A stretch of DNA of 13,948 nucleotides, taken from Candidatus Moraniibacteriota bacterium (GTDB lineage Bacteria; Patescibacteriota; Minisyncoccia; Moranbacterales; UBA1568). The position numbers and the translations under genes are program-made. Under the pieces are notes generated by a model. The model saw nothing but the letters and a program-made list of their open reading frames with translations, had not been told where the DNA came from and made no database searches. Below are positions 1 to 6,810 of this stretch, piece by piece. The stretch spans positions 1 to 13,948 of the forward strand of contig JAUYFO010000075.1 of the NCBI GenBank assembly GCA_030690925.1. Direction: 5' to 3'. The number at the start of each line of letters is the position of its first letter. Position 1 is the first letter of the stretch.

Positions 1-1182
1 TGGTCGGAATGGGAACAAACACATGCCGAACGCCTGGCCCAAGAAGCTCACTCCAAATTCGGCCACCTCAAAAATTGGGAAGACATCCGTCCCGACGCCG
101 AGAACCCCCAGAATTATATCTCTGGCTTAGCCTGCGATCACTACCAGCGCTTTGCCGAAGATTTCGAGCTAGCCGCATCACTCAATCACAATGCTCATCG
201 CTTCTCTATCGAATGGTCACGGATTGAACCAGAAGAAGGTCAGTTCGATGCAGCAGCCATCGCCCACTATCGCCAGATACTGCTCGAACTCAACAAGAAC
301 AGCCTGGAACCCTTTGTCACTCTGTGGCACTGGACTTTGCCCCTGTGGCTTCGTGACGAGGGGGGCGTCGCCTCCGGACGATTCCCATTCTACTTCGAAC
401 GCTATACCCGCCATGTGGTAAGTCAGCTCAATCATCTGGTAAAATTCTGGATCCCCCTCAATGAACCCACCTCGGTCATTGGTAACTCGTACATCACTGG
501 TCAGTGGCCACCCCAGAAAAAAAGTTTTTTTCTTGCTTTCCGGACCTACCACATCCTGGCCAAGGCCCACAAATACGCCTACCACACCATCCACCAGATC
601 AACCCCGGTGCTCAGGTGGGCCTTGCCAACCTGCTCCACTCATTCGAGCCCTATCGCCGACGCTCCTTGCTCGATAAGATGATGGTCCATTTGGTTCATT
701 TCTTTACCAACACCTATTTCCTACGCCTGACCAAAGGCACCCACGATTTCCTCTGTGTCCAGTACTACTTCCACAATCGCTTCAAGTTCCCCCGTAAGGT
801 CCACCAGGAGGACAAACCCACGAGCGATCTCGGCTGGGAAATCTATCCGAGAGGTATCTACAACATCCTCAAAGAACTGGAACGCTATCGCCTCCCCATC
901 TACATCACCGAAAACGGCCTGGCCGACGCTCATGATGAACAGCGCACCCAATTCATCCGCGAACACTTGCTGTGGATACACACCGCTATCAATGATGGCG
1001 TGGATGTTCGTGGCTACTTCTACTGGTCACTACTCGACAATTTCGAATGGGATAAGGGTTTCTGGCCGCACTTCGGGCTAGTGGCTATCGACTATTCCAC
1101 CCAAACCAGAACTATCCGCGACAGCGCCCGTGCCTACGCCAAAATTTGCGAAGAAAACGCCGTCGAAATGGAAAATATCTAA
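1..1182 (+). CDS. Glycoside hydrolase family 1 (beta-glycosidase), 5'-truncated by the window edge
   Basis: The frame is open from base 1 to the TAA at 1180-1182 (393 codons), so the start lies outside the window; perhaps about 20 residues are missing compared with the family's usual 420-450. GH1 enzymes are retaining (beta/alpha)8-barrel glycosidases that hydrolyse beta-glucosides, galactosides or related sugars. Seen here are the early WSEWE segment, RFSIEWSRIEP, the HWTLPLWL strand, the acid/base glutamate in LNEP (codon 463-465) and the nucleophile glutamate in ITENG (codon 910-912), followed by the conserved YFYWSLLDNFEW. Both catalytic residues are present, so the enzyme is probably active. 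The HWTLPLWL spelling resembles archaeal and CPR GH1 members, but substrate cannot be read from sequence. There is no sign of secretion in the visible part. It is followed at once by a terminator, so it ends its transcription unit. Confidence 0.93.
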   Translation, partial: WSEWEQTHAERLAQEAHSKFGHLKNWEDIRPDAENPQNYISGLACDHYQRFAEDFELAASLNHNAHRFSIEWSRIEPEEGQFDAAAIAHYRQILLELNKNSLEPFVTLWHWTLPLWLRDEGGVASGRFPFYFERYTRHVVSQLNHLVKFWIPLNEPTSVIGNSYITGQWPPQKKSFFLAFRTYHILAKAHKYAYHTIHQINPGAQVGLANLLHSFEPYRRRSLLDKMMVHLVHFFTNTYFLRLTKGTHDFLCVQYYFHNRFKFPRKVHQEDKPTSDLGWEIYPRGIYNILKELERYRLPIYITENGLADAHDEQRTQFIREHLLWIHTAINDGVDVRGYFYWSLLDNFEWDKGFWPHFGLVAIDYSTQTRTIRDSARAYAKICEENAVEMENI

Positions 1183-1184
1183 CA

Positions 1185-1220
1185 AAAAAAGCGCCGAATT
1201 AAACATCAGTGCTTTTTTCT
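1185..1220 (+). terminator. Intrinsic terminator after the GH1 gene
   Basis: A-run plus GCGC (1185-1194) pairs with GTGC plus T-run (1209-1218), 10 bp with one G-T pair and a 14-nt loop. It begins 3 nt after the GH1 stop. The A-tract/T-tract arms let it work in both directions, so it may also stop minus-strand transcription coming from tRNA-Glu. Confidence 0.75.
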
Positions 1221-1294
1221 TTAGTAGCCCCAAGGGGAGTCCTCCTCCCTCGCTACTTCGCACGGAGGCTCCATAGCTCATCCAGAGCCCGGGT

Positions 1295-1326
1295 TTTTCA
1301 AAAGCCAAGCAGTTGGCTTTTGAAAA
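1295..1326 (-). repeat. 14-bp perfect hairpin with the shared AAGCCAA-CTGC-TTGGCTT core
   Basis: Arms 1295-1308 and 1313-1326 are perfectly complementary around a 4-nt loop (CTGC when read in the tRNA direction). The inner 18 nt (1302-1319) are identical, loop included and in the same orientation relative to the tRNA, to the hairpin at 9924-9941 behind tRNA-Arg. There is no clean T-run after it in the tRNA direction, so it is not an obvious terminator. Confidence 0.85.
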
Positions 1327-1353
1327 TACCCTTCGACTCCCCTTGGATATTAC

Positions 1354-1394
1354 AAAACTAAAAGACCCCGGATAAACCAGAGTCTTTTAGTTTT
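1354..1394 (-). terminator. Terminator hairpin just behind tRNA-Glu
   Basis: Arms 1354-1366 and 1382-1394 form a perfect 13-bp stem ending in A-run/T-run, with a 15-nt loop. In the tRNA-Glu direction the second arm ends in TTTAGTTTT, which fits an intrinsic terminator starting 5 nt after the tRNA. The symmetry allows termination both ways. Confidence 0.8.
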
Positions 1395-1398
1395 ACAG

Positions 1399-1470
1399 TA
1401 GCCCCAAGGGGAGTCGAACCCCTCTTACCAGGATGAAAACCTGGTGTCCTAACCGATAGACGATGGGGCC
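1399..1470 (-). tRNA. tRNA-Glu (anticodon UUC)
   Basis: On the minus strand the acceptor GGCCCCA pairs with TGGGGCT (one G-T), the anticodon stem is CCAGG/CCTGG with loop TTTTCAT, placing TTC as anticodon, and the T-arm reads GGGG-TTCGACT-CCCC. Discriminator base A is the complement of 1399. The next three bases are CTG, so CCA is not encoded and must be added by a CCA-adding enzyme. Its 3' end is duplicated at 1223-1241. Confidence 0.96.
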
Positions 1471-1549
1471 TGTCTTCACTAAAGCTTCGGCGAGGCAAAG
1501 TCATATTTCTTTTTTGGTAAAAAGAAAAAGCAGAGGAAACTGCGTCGCT

Positions 1550-1577
1550 AGTATAGCATAAAATCCCATTCTGGCAA
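1550..1577 (-). promoter_or_regulatory. Promoter for tRNA-Glu
   Basis: Minus strand: TTGCCA (1577-1572), 16-bp spacer, TATACT (1555-1550), preceded by TGC so that the -10 is also of the extended type. The expected start is near 1543, leaving a 5' leader of about 70 nt before the tRNA. Confidence 0.65.
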
Positions 1578-1673
1578 GAGTGTTCTTTCTTGCCAATTCC
1601 CCTTCTGCTCGCTAGAGTAAGGACACTATAAAAAGTGATCTCCTACAGAACTTTCATTTATCCGTCGCTCCAC

Positions 1674-1717
1674 TGGCATACTCATCTTTAAGCGGTCGCT
1701 TAAAGATGAGTATGCCA
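1674..1717 (+). repeat. Perfect 21-bp inverted repeat immediately before tsaD
   Basis: Arms 1674-1694 and 1697-1717 are perfectly complementary with only GT between them; the tsaD ATG follows 14 nt later. If transcribed it folds into a very stable hairpin with no T-run behind it. It may be a translation-control or processing structure for tsaD, a protein-binding palindrome, or an inserted palindromic repeat. No strong promoter is visible between it and tsaD. Confidence 0.85.
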
Positions 1718-1731
1718 CGAAATATAAGCCT

Positions 1732-2889
1732 ATGAAAATCCTCTCTATCGAAACATCCTGCGACGAGACGGCGGCGGCCATTGTCGAATGGTTCGACCAC
1801 CAAGCAACTGTCCTCGCTAATACCGTCTCATCCCAAGCCTCACTCCATGCCAAATGGGGTGGCGTGGTCCCGGATTTGGCCTCACGCGAACACATCAAGA
1901 ACATCGTACCGGTCGTAACCGAGACCCTAGAACGAGCCCGTCTGTCTCCTGCCGATATTGACCTCATTGCCGTCACAGCCGGCCCCGGCCTCATGCCCGC
2001 ACTTGTCATCGGTGTCAGCGCTGCCAAAACGCTAGCCCTTTTGTGGGACAAACCGCTCATTGGTATCCAGCACCTCGAAGGACACATCTATGCGAACTTT
2101 TTAAGTTCGCCTAATTTTCAATTTTCAATTTCTAATTTCCAATCAAGTTCCAATGTTTCAATTTCCAAATCAGCAGAACAAGCAGGGGATCTATTTCCGC
2201 TCCTCGCTCTTGTGGTTTCTGGTGCCCATACCGAGCTGGTGTTCATGCAAAAACACTTTCAGTACGAGGTACTAGGTGAAACCCAGGACGACGCCTCTGG
2301 TGAAGCCTTTGACAAAGTAGCCAGGATGCTAGGACTCCCCTACCCTGGTGGGCCAGAGATCGCTCACCGTGCCGATGCATTTAGAGAGAGTCACTCATCA
2401 GAAAACATCAAAGCACTGACAGAAAAATTTCCCCGGCCAATGCTTTCTGTTGATAATTTCGATTTCTCTTTTTCTGGACTGAAAACCGCCGTGCTCTATT
2501 CGCTGAAAAAAGAGACTCCGGAGACACTCAAGGATGAAGCTTTTGTGGCTTCGGTGTGTCACGCTTTCCAAGAGGCAGCCGTTGATGTCCTGGTTGGAAA
2601 AACCAAAAAAGCCTTGACACTGTATTCCCCAGTGACCTTTGTCATCGCCGGTGGCGTCTCGGCCAACGTACGGTTACGTAACCAGTTACGTAACTTGATT
2701 GACAGTGAATTTCCCGATACCAAGTTTCTCACGCCTGAGTTCACCTACTCCCTCGACAACGCAGCGATGATCGGTATTGCCGCAGCACTGCGCTACGAAC
2801 ACATGGATGAAACTGCTCGCAATAGACTTTTGGAGGCCCATCTGACACTCGAACCTGATGCCAACCTTCCCCTCCAGAATTTACTATGA
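1732..2889 (+). CDS. tsaD: tRNA N6-adenosine threonylcarbamoyltransferase TsaD
   Basis: TsaD, with TsaB and TsaE in bacteria, transfers threonylcarbamoyl from TC-AMP to A37 of ANN-reading tRNAs (t6A). The 385-residue product opens with the ASKHA nucleotide-binding motif LSIETSCDET. It carries the metal-binding H114-LEG-H118, the WGGVVPDLASREH segment, the ASGEAFDK motif and the C-terminal SLDNAAMIG with the third ligand D342. Family length is usually about 335-345. The excess is explained largely by an insert after the conserved ANFL (about residues 122-148) encoded by an AT-rich repeat. The usual VSGGHT reads VSGAHT (A165). The start at 1732 is chosen because MKILSIETSCDET is the canonical N-terminus; there is no Shine-Dalgarno sequence. 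valS follows after 75 bp. A perfect hairpin lies just upstream. Confidence 0.96.
   Translation: MKILSIETSCDETAAAIVEWFDHQATVLANTVSSQASLHAKWGGVVPDLASREHIKNIVPVVTETLERARLSPADIDLIAVTAGPGLMPALVIGVSAAKTLALLWDKPLIGIQHLEGHIYANFLSSPNFQFSISNFQSSSNVSISKSAEQAGDLFPLLALVVSGAHTELVFMQKHFQYEVLGETQDDASGEAFDKVARMLGLPYPGGPEIAHRADAFRESHSSENIKALTEKFPRPMLSVDNFDFSFSGLKTAVLYSLKKETPETLKDEAFVASVCHAFQEAAVDVLVGKTKKALTLYSPVTFVIAGGVSANVRLRNQLRNLIDSEFPDTKFLTPEFTYSLDNAAMIGIAAALRYEHMDETARNRLLEAHLTLEPDANLPLQNLL
2092..2170 (+). repeat. Hairpin plus TTCAATTTC-type repeat inserted in tsaD
   Basis: An 8-bp hairpin (2092-2099 with 2103-2110, TTT loop) is followed by tandem, drifting copies of CAATTTTC/CAATTTCC to about 2170. Composition is strongly AT-rich and unlike the rest of tsaD. 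It codes for a Ser/Asn/Phe-rich stretch between the conserved ANFL and the LALVVSG strand. TsaD proteins normally have a short loop here, so this is best read as an in-frame insertion. Confidence 0.75.
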
Positions 2890-2964
2890 AAGTTGTTGCC
2901 AACTAGAAAATTTCATTGACTCTAGACATTGAAATGAAGCGTTTTCCGTGATACCGTAAGCCTT

Positions 2965-5598
2965 ATGGAAAAAGAAATTCCTAAAACCTATACCGCCTCC
3001 GACTGGGAAGAACAGCTCTATGCCAAGTGGGAAGAGAGCGGCTTTTTCAACCCCGATACCTGTATCGAAAAAGGGGTCACAGAAAAAGATGCCCCACCGT
3101 TTAGTATCGTCCTCCCCCCGCCCAATGTCACTGGCACGCTCCATACAGGGAGCGCCTGCATGCTCGCTATCGAAGACTTAATCGTGCGCTACCACCGTAT
3201 GAAGGGTGACCGCACGCTGTGGATACCCGGCACTGATCATTCTGCTATCGCTACCCAAGCCAAAGTGGAACGCCTGCTCTTGGAAGAAGAGGGTAAAACT
3301 CGTCATGATTTTTCTCGTGAAGCATTCCTGGAGCGTGTCCAAAAATTCGCTGCTGACAATCAAGAGCGCATCCTCTATCAAGTCAGAAAGCTTGGAGCTT
3401 CCGTTGACTGGTCACGCCTAGCATTCACTCTCGATGAAAAACGCGCCCTAGCAGTGCGCACCGCTTTCAAAAAAATGTACGAGGACGGTATCATCTACCG
3501 TGGCGAGCGTATCGTCAACTGGGACCCCAAACTTCAGACCACTGTGTCCGATGATGAAGTGGATCACAGAGAAGAACACTCTCCTCTGTACTACTTGCAG
3601 TACGGGCCTTTTGTCATTTCTACTGCTCGACCTGAAACCAAATTCGGTGACAAGTACGTAGTCGTGCATCCGGCTGATGAGCGCTATCAAGCATACACCG
3701 ACGGGCAACAGATCAAACTGGAGTGGATCAACGGCCCAGTCACAGCCACCGTCATCAAGGACGAAGTTATCGATCCAACTTTCGGGACTGGCGCCATGAC
3801 CATCACCCCTTGGCATGATGCTACTGACTTCGACATTGCCACCCGTCACCATCTCGACTGGGAACCAATCATCAGCGAGGCCGGTCTCCTCTTGCCGGTT
3901 GCCGGAGAATTTGCCGGTATGCCCATTAGTGAGGCCCGAGAAAAAATTGTACGTAAGCTTGAGACCAAAGGACTGCTCGTCAAAACAGATGATACCTATC
4001 TCCATAACATCGCCATCAACAGCCGCGGAGGCGGCATCATCGAACCCCAGATCAAGAAACAATGGTGGATTAGTGTCAATAAAGAATTTGAACGTGAGGG
4101 GAAAATAGTCACCTTGAAGTCACTCATGCAGCAAGCTGTCCATTCCAAAGAAATCACCATCATCCCCGAACGCTTTGAAAAAACCTACTTCCACTGGATT
4201 GATAATCTGCGCGATTGGTGTATCAGCCGCCAAATCTGGTATGGTCACCGCATTCCCGTCTGGTATCGGGGCGAAGAAACGTACTGTGGCATAGAGGCCC
4301 CGGCTGGTGATGGTTGGGAACAGGATCCTGACACTCTGGACACCTGGTTTTCTTCGGGTTTGTGGACTTTCTCTACCCTGGGCTGGCCCGCCCACAGCCA
4401 AGCCAGTGTGGCGGGCAGGCCCGGACCGGAGAATGATTTTGCAAATTACCATCCTACTACGCTCATTGAATCTGGCTATGACATCCTCTTTTTCTGGATG
4501 GCCCGCATGATTCTCATGACAGAATATTTCTTCGGGAAAGCCCCATTCAAAACTATCTACCTTCACGGCCTGGTCCGTGATGAAGATGGTCGCAAGATGT
4601 CCAAAAGTCTCGACAACATCATCGACCCACTCGACGTCATCGCCAAGCATGGTACCGACGCCCTGCGCCTGGCTCTCGTCTTAGGCTCAACTCCCGGCAA
4701 TGATCTTCGCCTCTCTGACGAAAAGATCACTGCCATGCGCAACCTGGTCAACAAGCTCTGGAACATCGGCCGCTATATCAGTCAACAAGAAACCGATAGT
4801 GGTGAGCAAGAAAAAACCAAGAGTGATGCCGATTACTGGATTCTTTCTCGTCTGCAAAATACTACCAGTGAAGTAACACGCCTCCTCGAAAACTATCAAC
4901 TCTCACTGGCTGCCGAAACGCTGCGTGACTTCACTTGGAATCAATTCGCCGACTGGTATGTAGAAGTGCACAAAGTAGAAAAAAATGACACTGTCTTGCA
5001 CCACGTCTTCATAACCCTGCTCAAGCTGTGGCACCCCTTCATGCCCTTTGTCACGGAAGCCCTATGGGAAACATTTGGCCACCAAACAAAAAACCTCCTC
5101 ATGGTTGAGCGGTGGCCCACCGACCAAGATTCTAAAATCCATTCTTCATTTCAAATAGTCATCGGACTCATCCAGGATATCCGTTCCATCAAAGCCTTCT
5201 ATCGGATTGATCCGGTCACCAAGCTCAACCTGACCGTCCACAAAAACTCCCAAAAGATGATCCAAAACTGTGCAGTACTCTTCAAGCACCTGGCCCGTAT
5301 CGAGAACATTCACTTTTCCGAAGAGATCCCACTCCACACGGTCCTCGCGCAATCCGAAACACTCCAAGTATTTATTGAGCTCGATGGCGTTATTGACTTC
5401 GCAACTGAAAAAAAACGTCTTGAAAAAGAAATTACTACGAAAGAAAAGTACATCGCCTCACTTGAAACAAAACTGAGCAACCAAAACTTTCTCGAACGCG
5501 CCAAACCAGACATCATCGCGGCCGAAAAAGAAAAGTTATCCGATGTCCAAGAGCAAATAAAAAACTTTACCAAACACCTCGCCTCACTCTCATCGTAG
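2965..5598 (+). CDS. valS: Valyl-tRNA synthetase
   Basis: Class I aminoacyl-tRNA synthetase charging tRNA-Val in the cytoplasm. The 877-residue product is of normal bacterial ValRS length. The HIGH-type signature is PPPNVTGTLHTGSA with H60. The CP1 editing domain contains STARPETKFGD, where TTRPET is usual. The KMSKS loop is K544-MSKS548 within DEDGRKMSKSLDNIIDP. The anticodon-binding helical domain follows, with a C-terminal coiled-coil arm (about residues 800-875) rich in Lys/Glu, typical of ValRS. Residues about 476-488, after TLGWP, form an extra loop encoded by a palindrome (4387-4415). The ATG at 2965 gives the expected N-terminus (TASDWEEQLYAKWE); no Shine-Dalgarno sequence is seen. 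The PrsW-like gene starts 12 bp after the stop, suggesting co-transcription. Confidence 0.97.
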   Translation: MEKEIPKTYTASDWEEQLYAKWEESGFFNPDTCIEKGVTEKDAPPFSIVLPPPNVTGTLHTGSACMLAIEDLIVRYHRMKGDRTLWIPGTDHSAIATQAKVERLLLEEEGKTRHDFSREAFLERVQKFAADNQERILYQVRKLGASVDWSRLAFTLDEKRALAVRTAFKKMYEDGIIYRGERIVNWDPKLQTTVSDDEVDHREEHSPLYYLQYGPFVISTARPETKFGDKYVVVHPADERYQAYTDGQQIKLEWINGPVTATVIKDEVIDPTFGTGAMTITPWHDATDFDIATRHHLDWEPIISEAGLLLPVAGEFAGMPISEAREKIVRKLETKGLLVKTDDTYLHNIAINSRGGGIIEPQIKKQWWISVNKEFEREGKIVTLKSLMQQAVHSKEITIIPERFEKTYFHWIDNLRDWCISRQIWYGHRIPVWYRGEETYCGIEAPAGDGWEQDPDTLDTWFSSGLWTFSTLGWPAHSQASVAGRPGPENDFANYHPTTLIESGYDILFFWMARMILMTEYFFGKAPFKTIYLHGLVRDEDGRKMSKSLDNIIDPLDVIAKHGTDALRLALVLGSTPGNDLRLSDEKITAMRNLVNKLWNIGRYISQQETDSGEQEKTKSDADYWILSRLQNTTSEVTRLLENYQLSLAAETLRDFTWNQFADWYVEVHKVEKNDTVLHHVFITLLKLWHPFMPFVTEALWETFGHQTKNLLMVERWPTDQDSKIHSSFQIVIGLIQDIRSIKAFYRIDPVTKLNLTVHKNSQKMIQNCAVLFKHLARIENIHFSEEIPLHTVLAQSETLQVFIELDGVIDFATEKKRLEKEITTKEKYIASLETKLSNQNFLERAKPDIIAAEKEKLSDVQEQIKNFTKHLASLSS
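4387..4415 (+). repeat. GC-rich palindromic insertion inside valS
   Basis: CCCGCC (4387-4392) pairs with GGCGGG (4410-4415). After a bulged C, ACA pairs with TGT, and about 10 nt form the loop. It adds roughly 13 residues of low complexity between TLGWP and the YHPTTLIESGYD segment, a place where ValRS normally has only a short link. The reading frame is preserved. The GGC/GCC composition contrasts with the flanking codons. Confidence 0.7.
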
Positions 5599-5610
5599 AC
5601 TATTTCTTCT

Positions 5611-6075
5611 ATGTTCCTCCTCGCTCTCATCTTTGGTATTTTGGGCGCCAGTTTGGCCTTGGTCGTCGAGTTGACAGTCCTCAACCTTGGCGGCAGTTTC
5701 TCCTATTCCACAGCCCTCCCCAATTTTGCTCATCTTGGCACCCTGGCTCTCGCCGCCATCATCGAAGAAAGTGCCCGCTACCTGCTACTCCGTCAGTATG
5801 TACGCCGCTTCCTTTCCGATAGCCCATTCTCCTGGCAGCGGGTATCCTCGGTCGGTTTCCTCTTTGGTAGCGGTTTTGCCAGTATCGAACTGGTTCTACT
5901 TACTGCTAGAGAATCAGCTCCATTTTTGCCGACACTCGGCATCTCGCTTGTCCACATCATCCTCAGCACCTTCTTCGCCTTTTCCCTAACAAGAAAACTC
6001 CCCTTTCCCGCTCTCTGGGTACTCGCCTGTGGCATTGTCCTCCACTTCGTCTACAATCTTCTACTCACCCTCTAA
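5611..6075 (+). CDS. PrsW-like (glutamic intramembrane protease family) membrane protein
   Basis: The 154-residue product is almost entirely hydrophobic, with about five predicted membrane helices. Motifs in order are EESARY at the start of the second or third helix, FLFGSGFASIE, LVHIILS and LHFVYN. A Glu-Glu pair, a GFAxxE segment and two later histidines, the last followed by xxYN, match the pattern of the PrsW family, whose namesake cleaves anti-sigma factor RsiW in Bacillus subtilis. The family also resembles CPBP proteases, so either is possible. It is short compared with B. subtilis PrsW (about 218 residues). The start is 12 bp after the valS stop, with no Shine-Dalgarno sequence, so it is probably expressed with valS. 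Substrate is unknown. Confidence 0.6.
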   Translation: MFLLALIFGILGASLALVVELTVLNLGGSFSYSTALPNFAHLGTLALAAIIEESARYLLLRQYVRRFLSDSPFSWQRVSSVGFLFGSGFASIELVLLTARESAPFLPTLGISLVHIILSTFFAFSLTRKLPFPALWVLACGIVLHFVYNLLLTL

Positions 6076-6098
6076 GGCACACGGCCCATTGCTCCTTC

Positions 6099-6127
6099 TT
6101 GCACCAACCAAAAAAATCCTTTATACT
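6099..6127 (+). promoter_or_regulatory. Promoter for the Hsp20 gene
   Basis: TTGCAC (6099-6104), 17-bp spacer, TATACT (6122-6127). The predicted start is near 6134, leaving a 60-nt leader. It looks like a housekeeping-sigma promoter; no CIRCE-type inverted repeat (GCACTC-N9-GAGTGC) is present. Confidence 0.65.
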
Positions 6128-6130
6128 AAG

Positions 6131-6178
6131 GGTAATTGTGAAGCGTGGTTTTTTTTGCAAAGGCCACTCTAAATTACC
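6131..6178 (+). promoter_or_regulatory. Long-range hairpin in the hsp20 leader
   Basis: GGTAATT (6131-6137) pairs with AATTACC (6172-6178), and inside it GTGG (6145-6148) pairs with CCAC (6164-6167), separated by a 7x4 internal loop. The apical loop contains nine Ts then GCAAAGG. It fills nearly all of the leader and ends 15 nt before the ATG. Small heat-shock genes are often controlled by RNA thermometers, but here no Shine-Dalgarno sequence is visibly trapped, so the role is uncertain. Confidence 0.45.
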
Positions 6179-6193
6179 TAACGGCACGCACGT

Positions 6194-6727
6194 ATGACCA
6201 AACAAAAAAAATCTTTTTTCGAACGTTTGACCGGGGCAAAAAACATGGAGGGAGACGACTTTAGTGAAGTCCCCGTATACAACGAAGAAGAAAAAAACAC
6301 CGTAACCATGCGCGAAGAAACTACCTCTTATCCTGTCCGTGAAGAAGAATCCTGGGCGGCACCAAGTTCTTTTTCCCAAGCCGACAATGACGCCACCGAG
6401 GGTCAACTGACTATCGATGTCTACCAGACCGAAAACGACATCGTTATCAAGTCCACCATTGCCGGGGTCAAGCCGGAAGATCTCGATGTCTCGATCAACA
6501 ATGATATGGTTACTGTCAAAGGTGAACGCAAGAACGAAGAAGTAGTAGAAAATGGCAATTACTATTACCAAGAGTGTTACTGGGGATCCTTTTCCCGCTC
6601 TGTCCTCCTCCCAGTTGATGTCCTCCCAGAAAAGGCTGATGCCTCGCTGAAAAACGGTATCCTGACAATCCGTCTGCCGAAGGCCGACACCACCCGAACC
6701 AAGAAAATACAGGTGCGCGGATTCTAA
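6194..6727 (+). CDS. Small heat-shock protein, Hsp20/alpha-crystallin family
   Basis: ATP-independent holdase that binds unfolding proteins. Residues 1-68 are an acidic, probably disordered N-terminal arm. The alpha-crystallin domain runs from about 70 (QLTIDVYQTEN) to about 163. It includes the AGVKPEDLDVSI strand pair, VKGERK, the SFSRSVLLPVDV segment and the closing KNGILTIRLPK, the family's G-x-L-x-I/V motif. A short basic tail (to 177) follows; a clear C-terminal I-x-I/V motif is not evident, although KIQVRGF could play that part. Length (177) is typical. The gene stands alone, with its own promoter and terminator. The ATG at 6194 lacks a Shine-Dalgarno sequence. Confidence 0.93.
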   Translation: MTKQKKSFFERLTGAKNMEGDDFSEVPVYNEEEKNTVTMREETTSYPVREEESWAAPSSFSQADNDATEGQLTIDVYQTENDIVIKSTIAGVKPEDLDVSINNDMVTVKGERKNEEVVENGNYYYQECYWGSFSRSVLLPVDVLPEKADASLKNGILTIRLPKADTTRTKKIQVRGF

Positions 6728-6761
6728 CGCCCCCCCCTCCATCTTGTGGAACGCCTCATCT

Positions 6762-6797
6762 TGCCGATTCTCTTGATGGGGTCGGCATTTCTTTTTT
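6762..6797 (+). terminator. Terminator after hsp20
   Basis: TGCCGA (6762-6767) pairs with TCGGCA (6782-6787) over a 14-nt loop, followed by a T-rich run to 6797. A weaker outer pairing of CCATC (6739-6743) with GATGG is also possible. It ends only 14 nt before the VanW start, so VanW needs either readthrough or a promoter I cannot identify. Confidence 0.55.
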
Positions 6798-6810
6798 CCT
6801 CTTATCACTC

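Larger units (their letters stand above)
1223..1398 (-). repeat. tRNA-Glu downstream repeat unit with a second copy of the tRNA 3' end
   Basis: Read on the minus strand, the 3' end of tRNA-Glu plus two following bases (complement of 1397-1415) recurs exactly, 19 nt, at 1223-1241: an offset of 174 bp. Between the copies lie a terminator hairpin (1354-1394), an inverted 15-nt piece of the T-arm/acceptor (1332-1346) and a 14-bp hairpin (1295-1326). The inverted piece and the distal copy make a perfect 12-bp inverted repeat (1230-1241 with 1335-1346) around a 117-bp core. The same plan occurs behind tRNA-Arg at 9876-10062. No open frame of interest is seen inside. It could be an RNA-level feature, the footprint of an integration event at a tRNA 3' end, or a non-autonomous repeat. 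Confidence 0.8.

Noticed and set aside
3448..4062. Long minus-strand open frame inside valS (204 codons)
   Set aside because: It is fully within valS, has no recognisable domain and arises from codon bias on the opposite strand; the same holds for minus-strand frames at 217-639, 4120-4650, 6065-6808 and 1626-2087.
6149..6163. Terminator or CIRCE element before hsp20
   Set aside because: The T-run lies in the apical loop rather than after a stem, and there is no GCACTC-N9-GAGTGC repeat.
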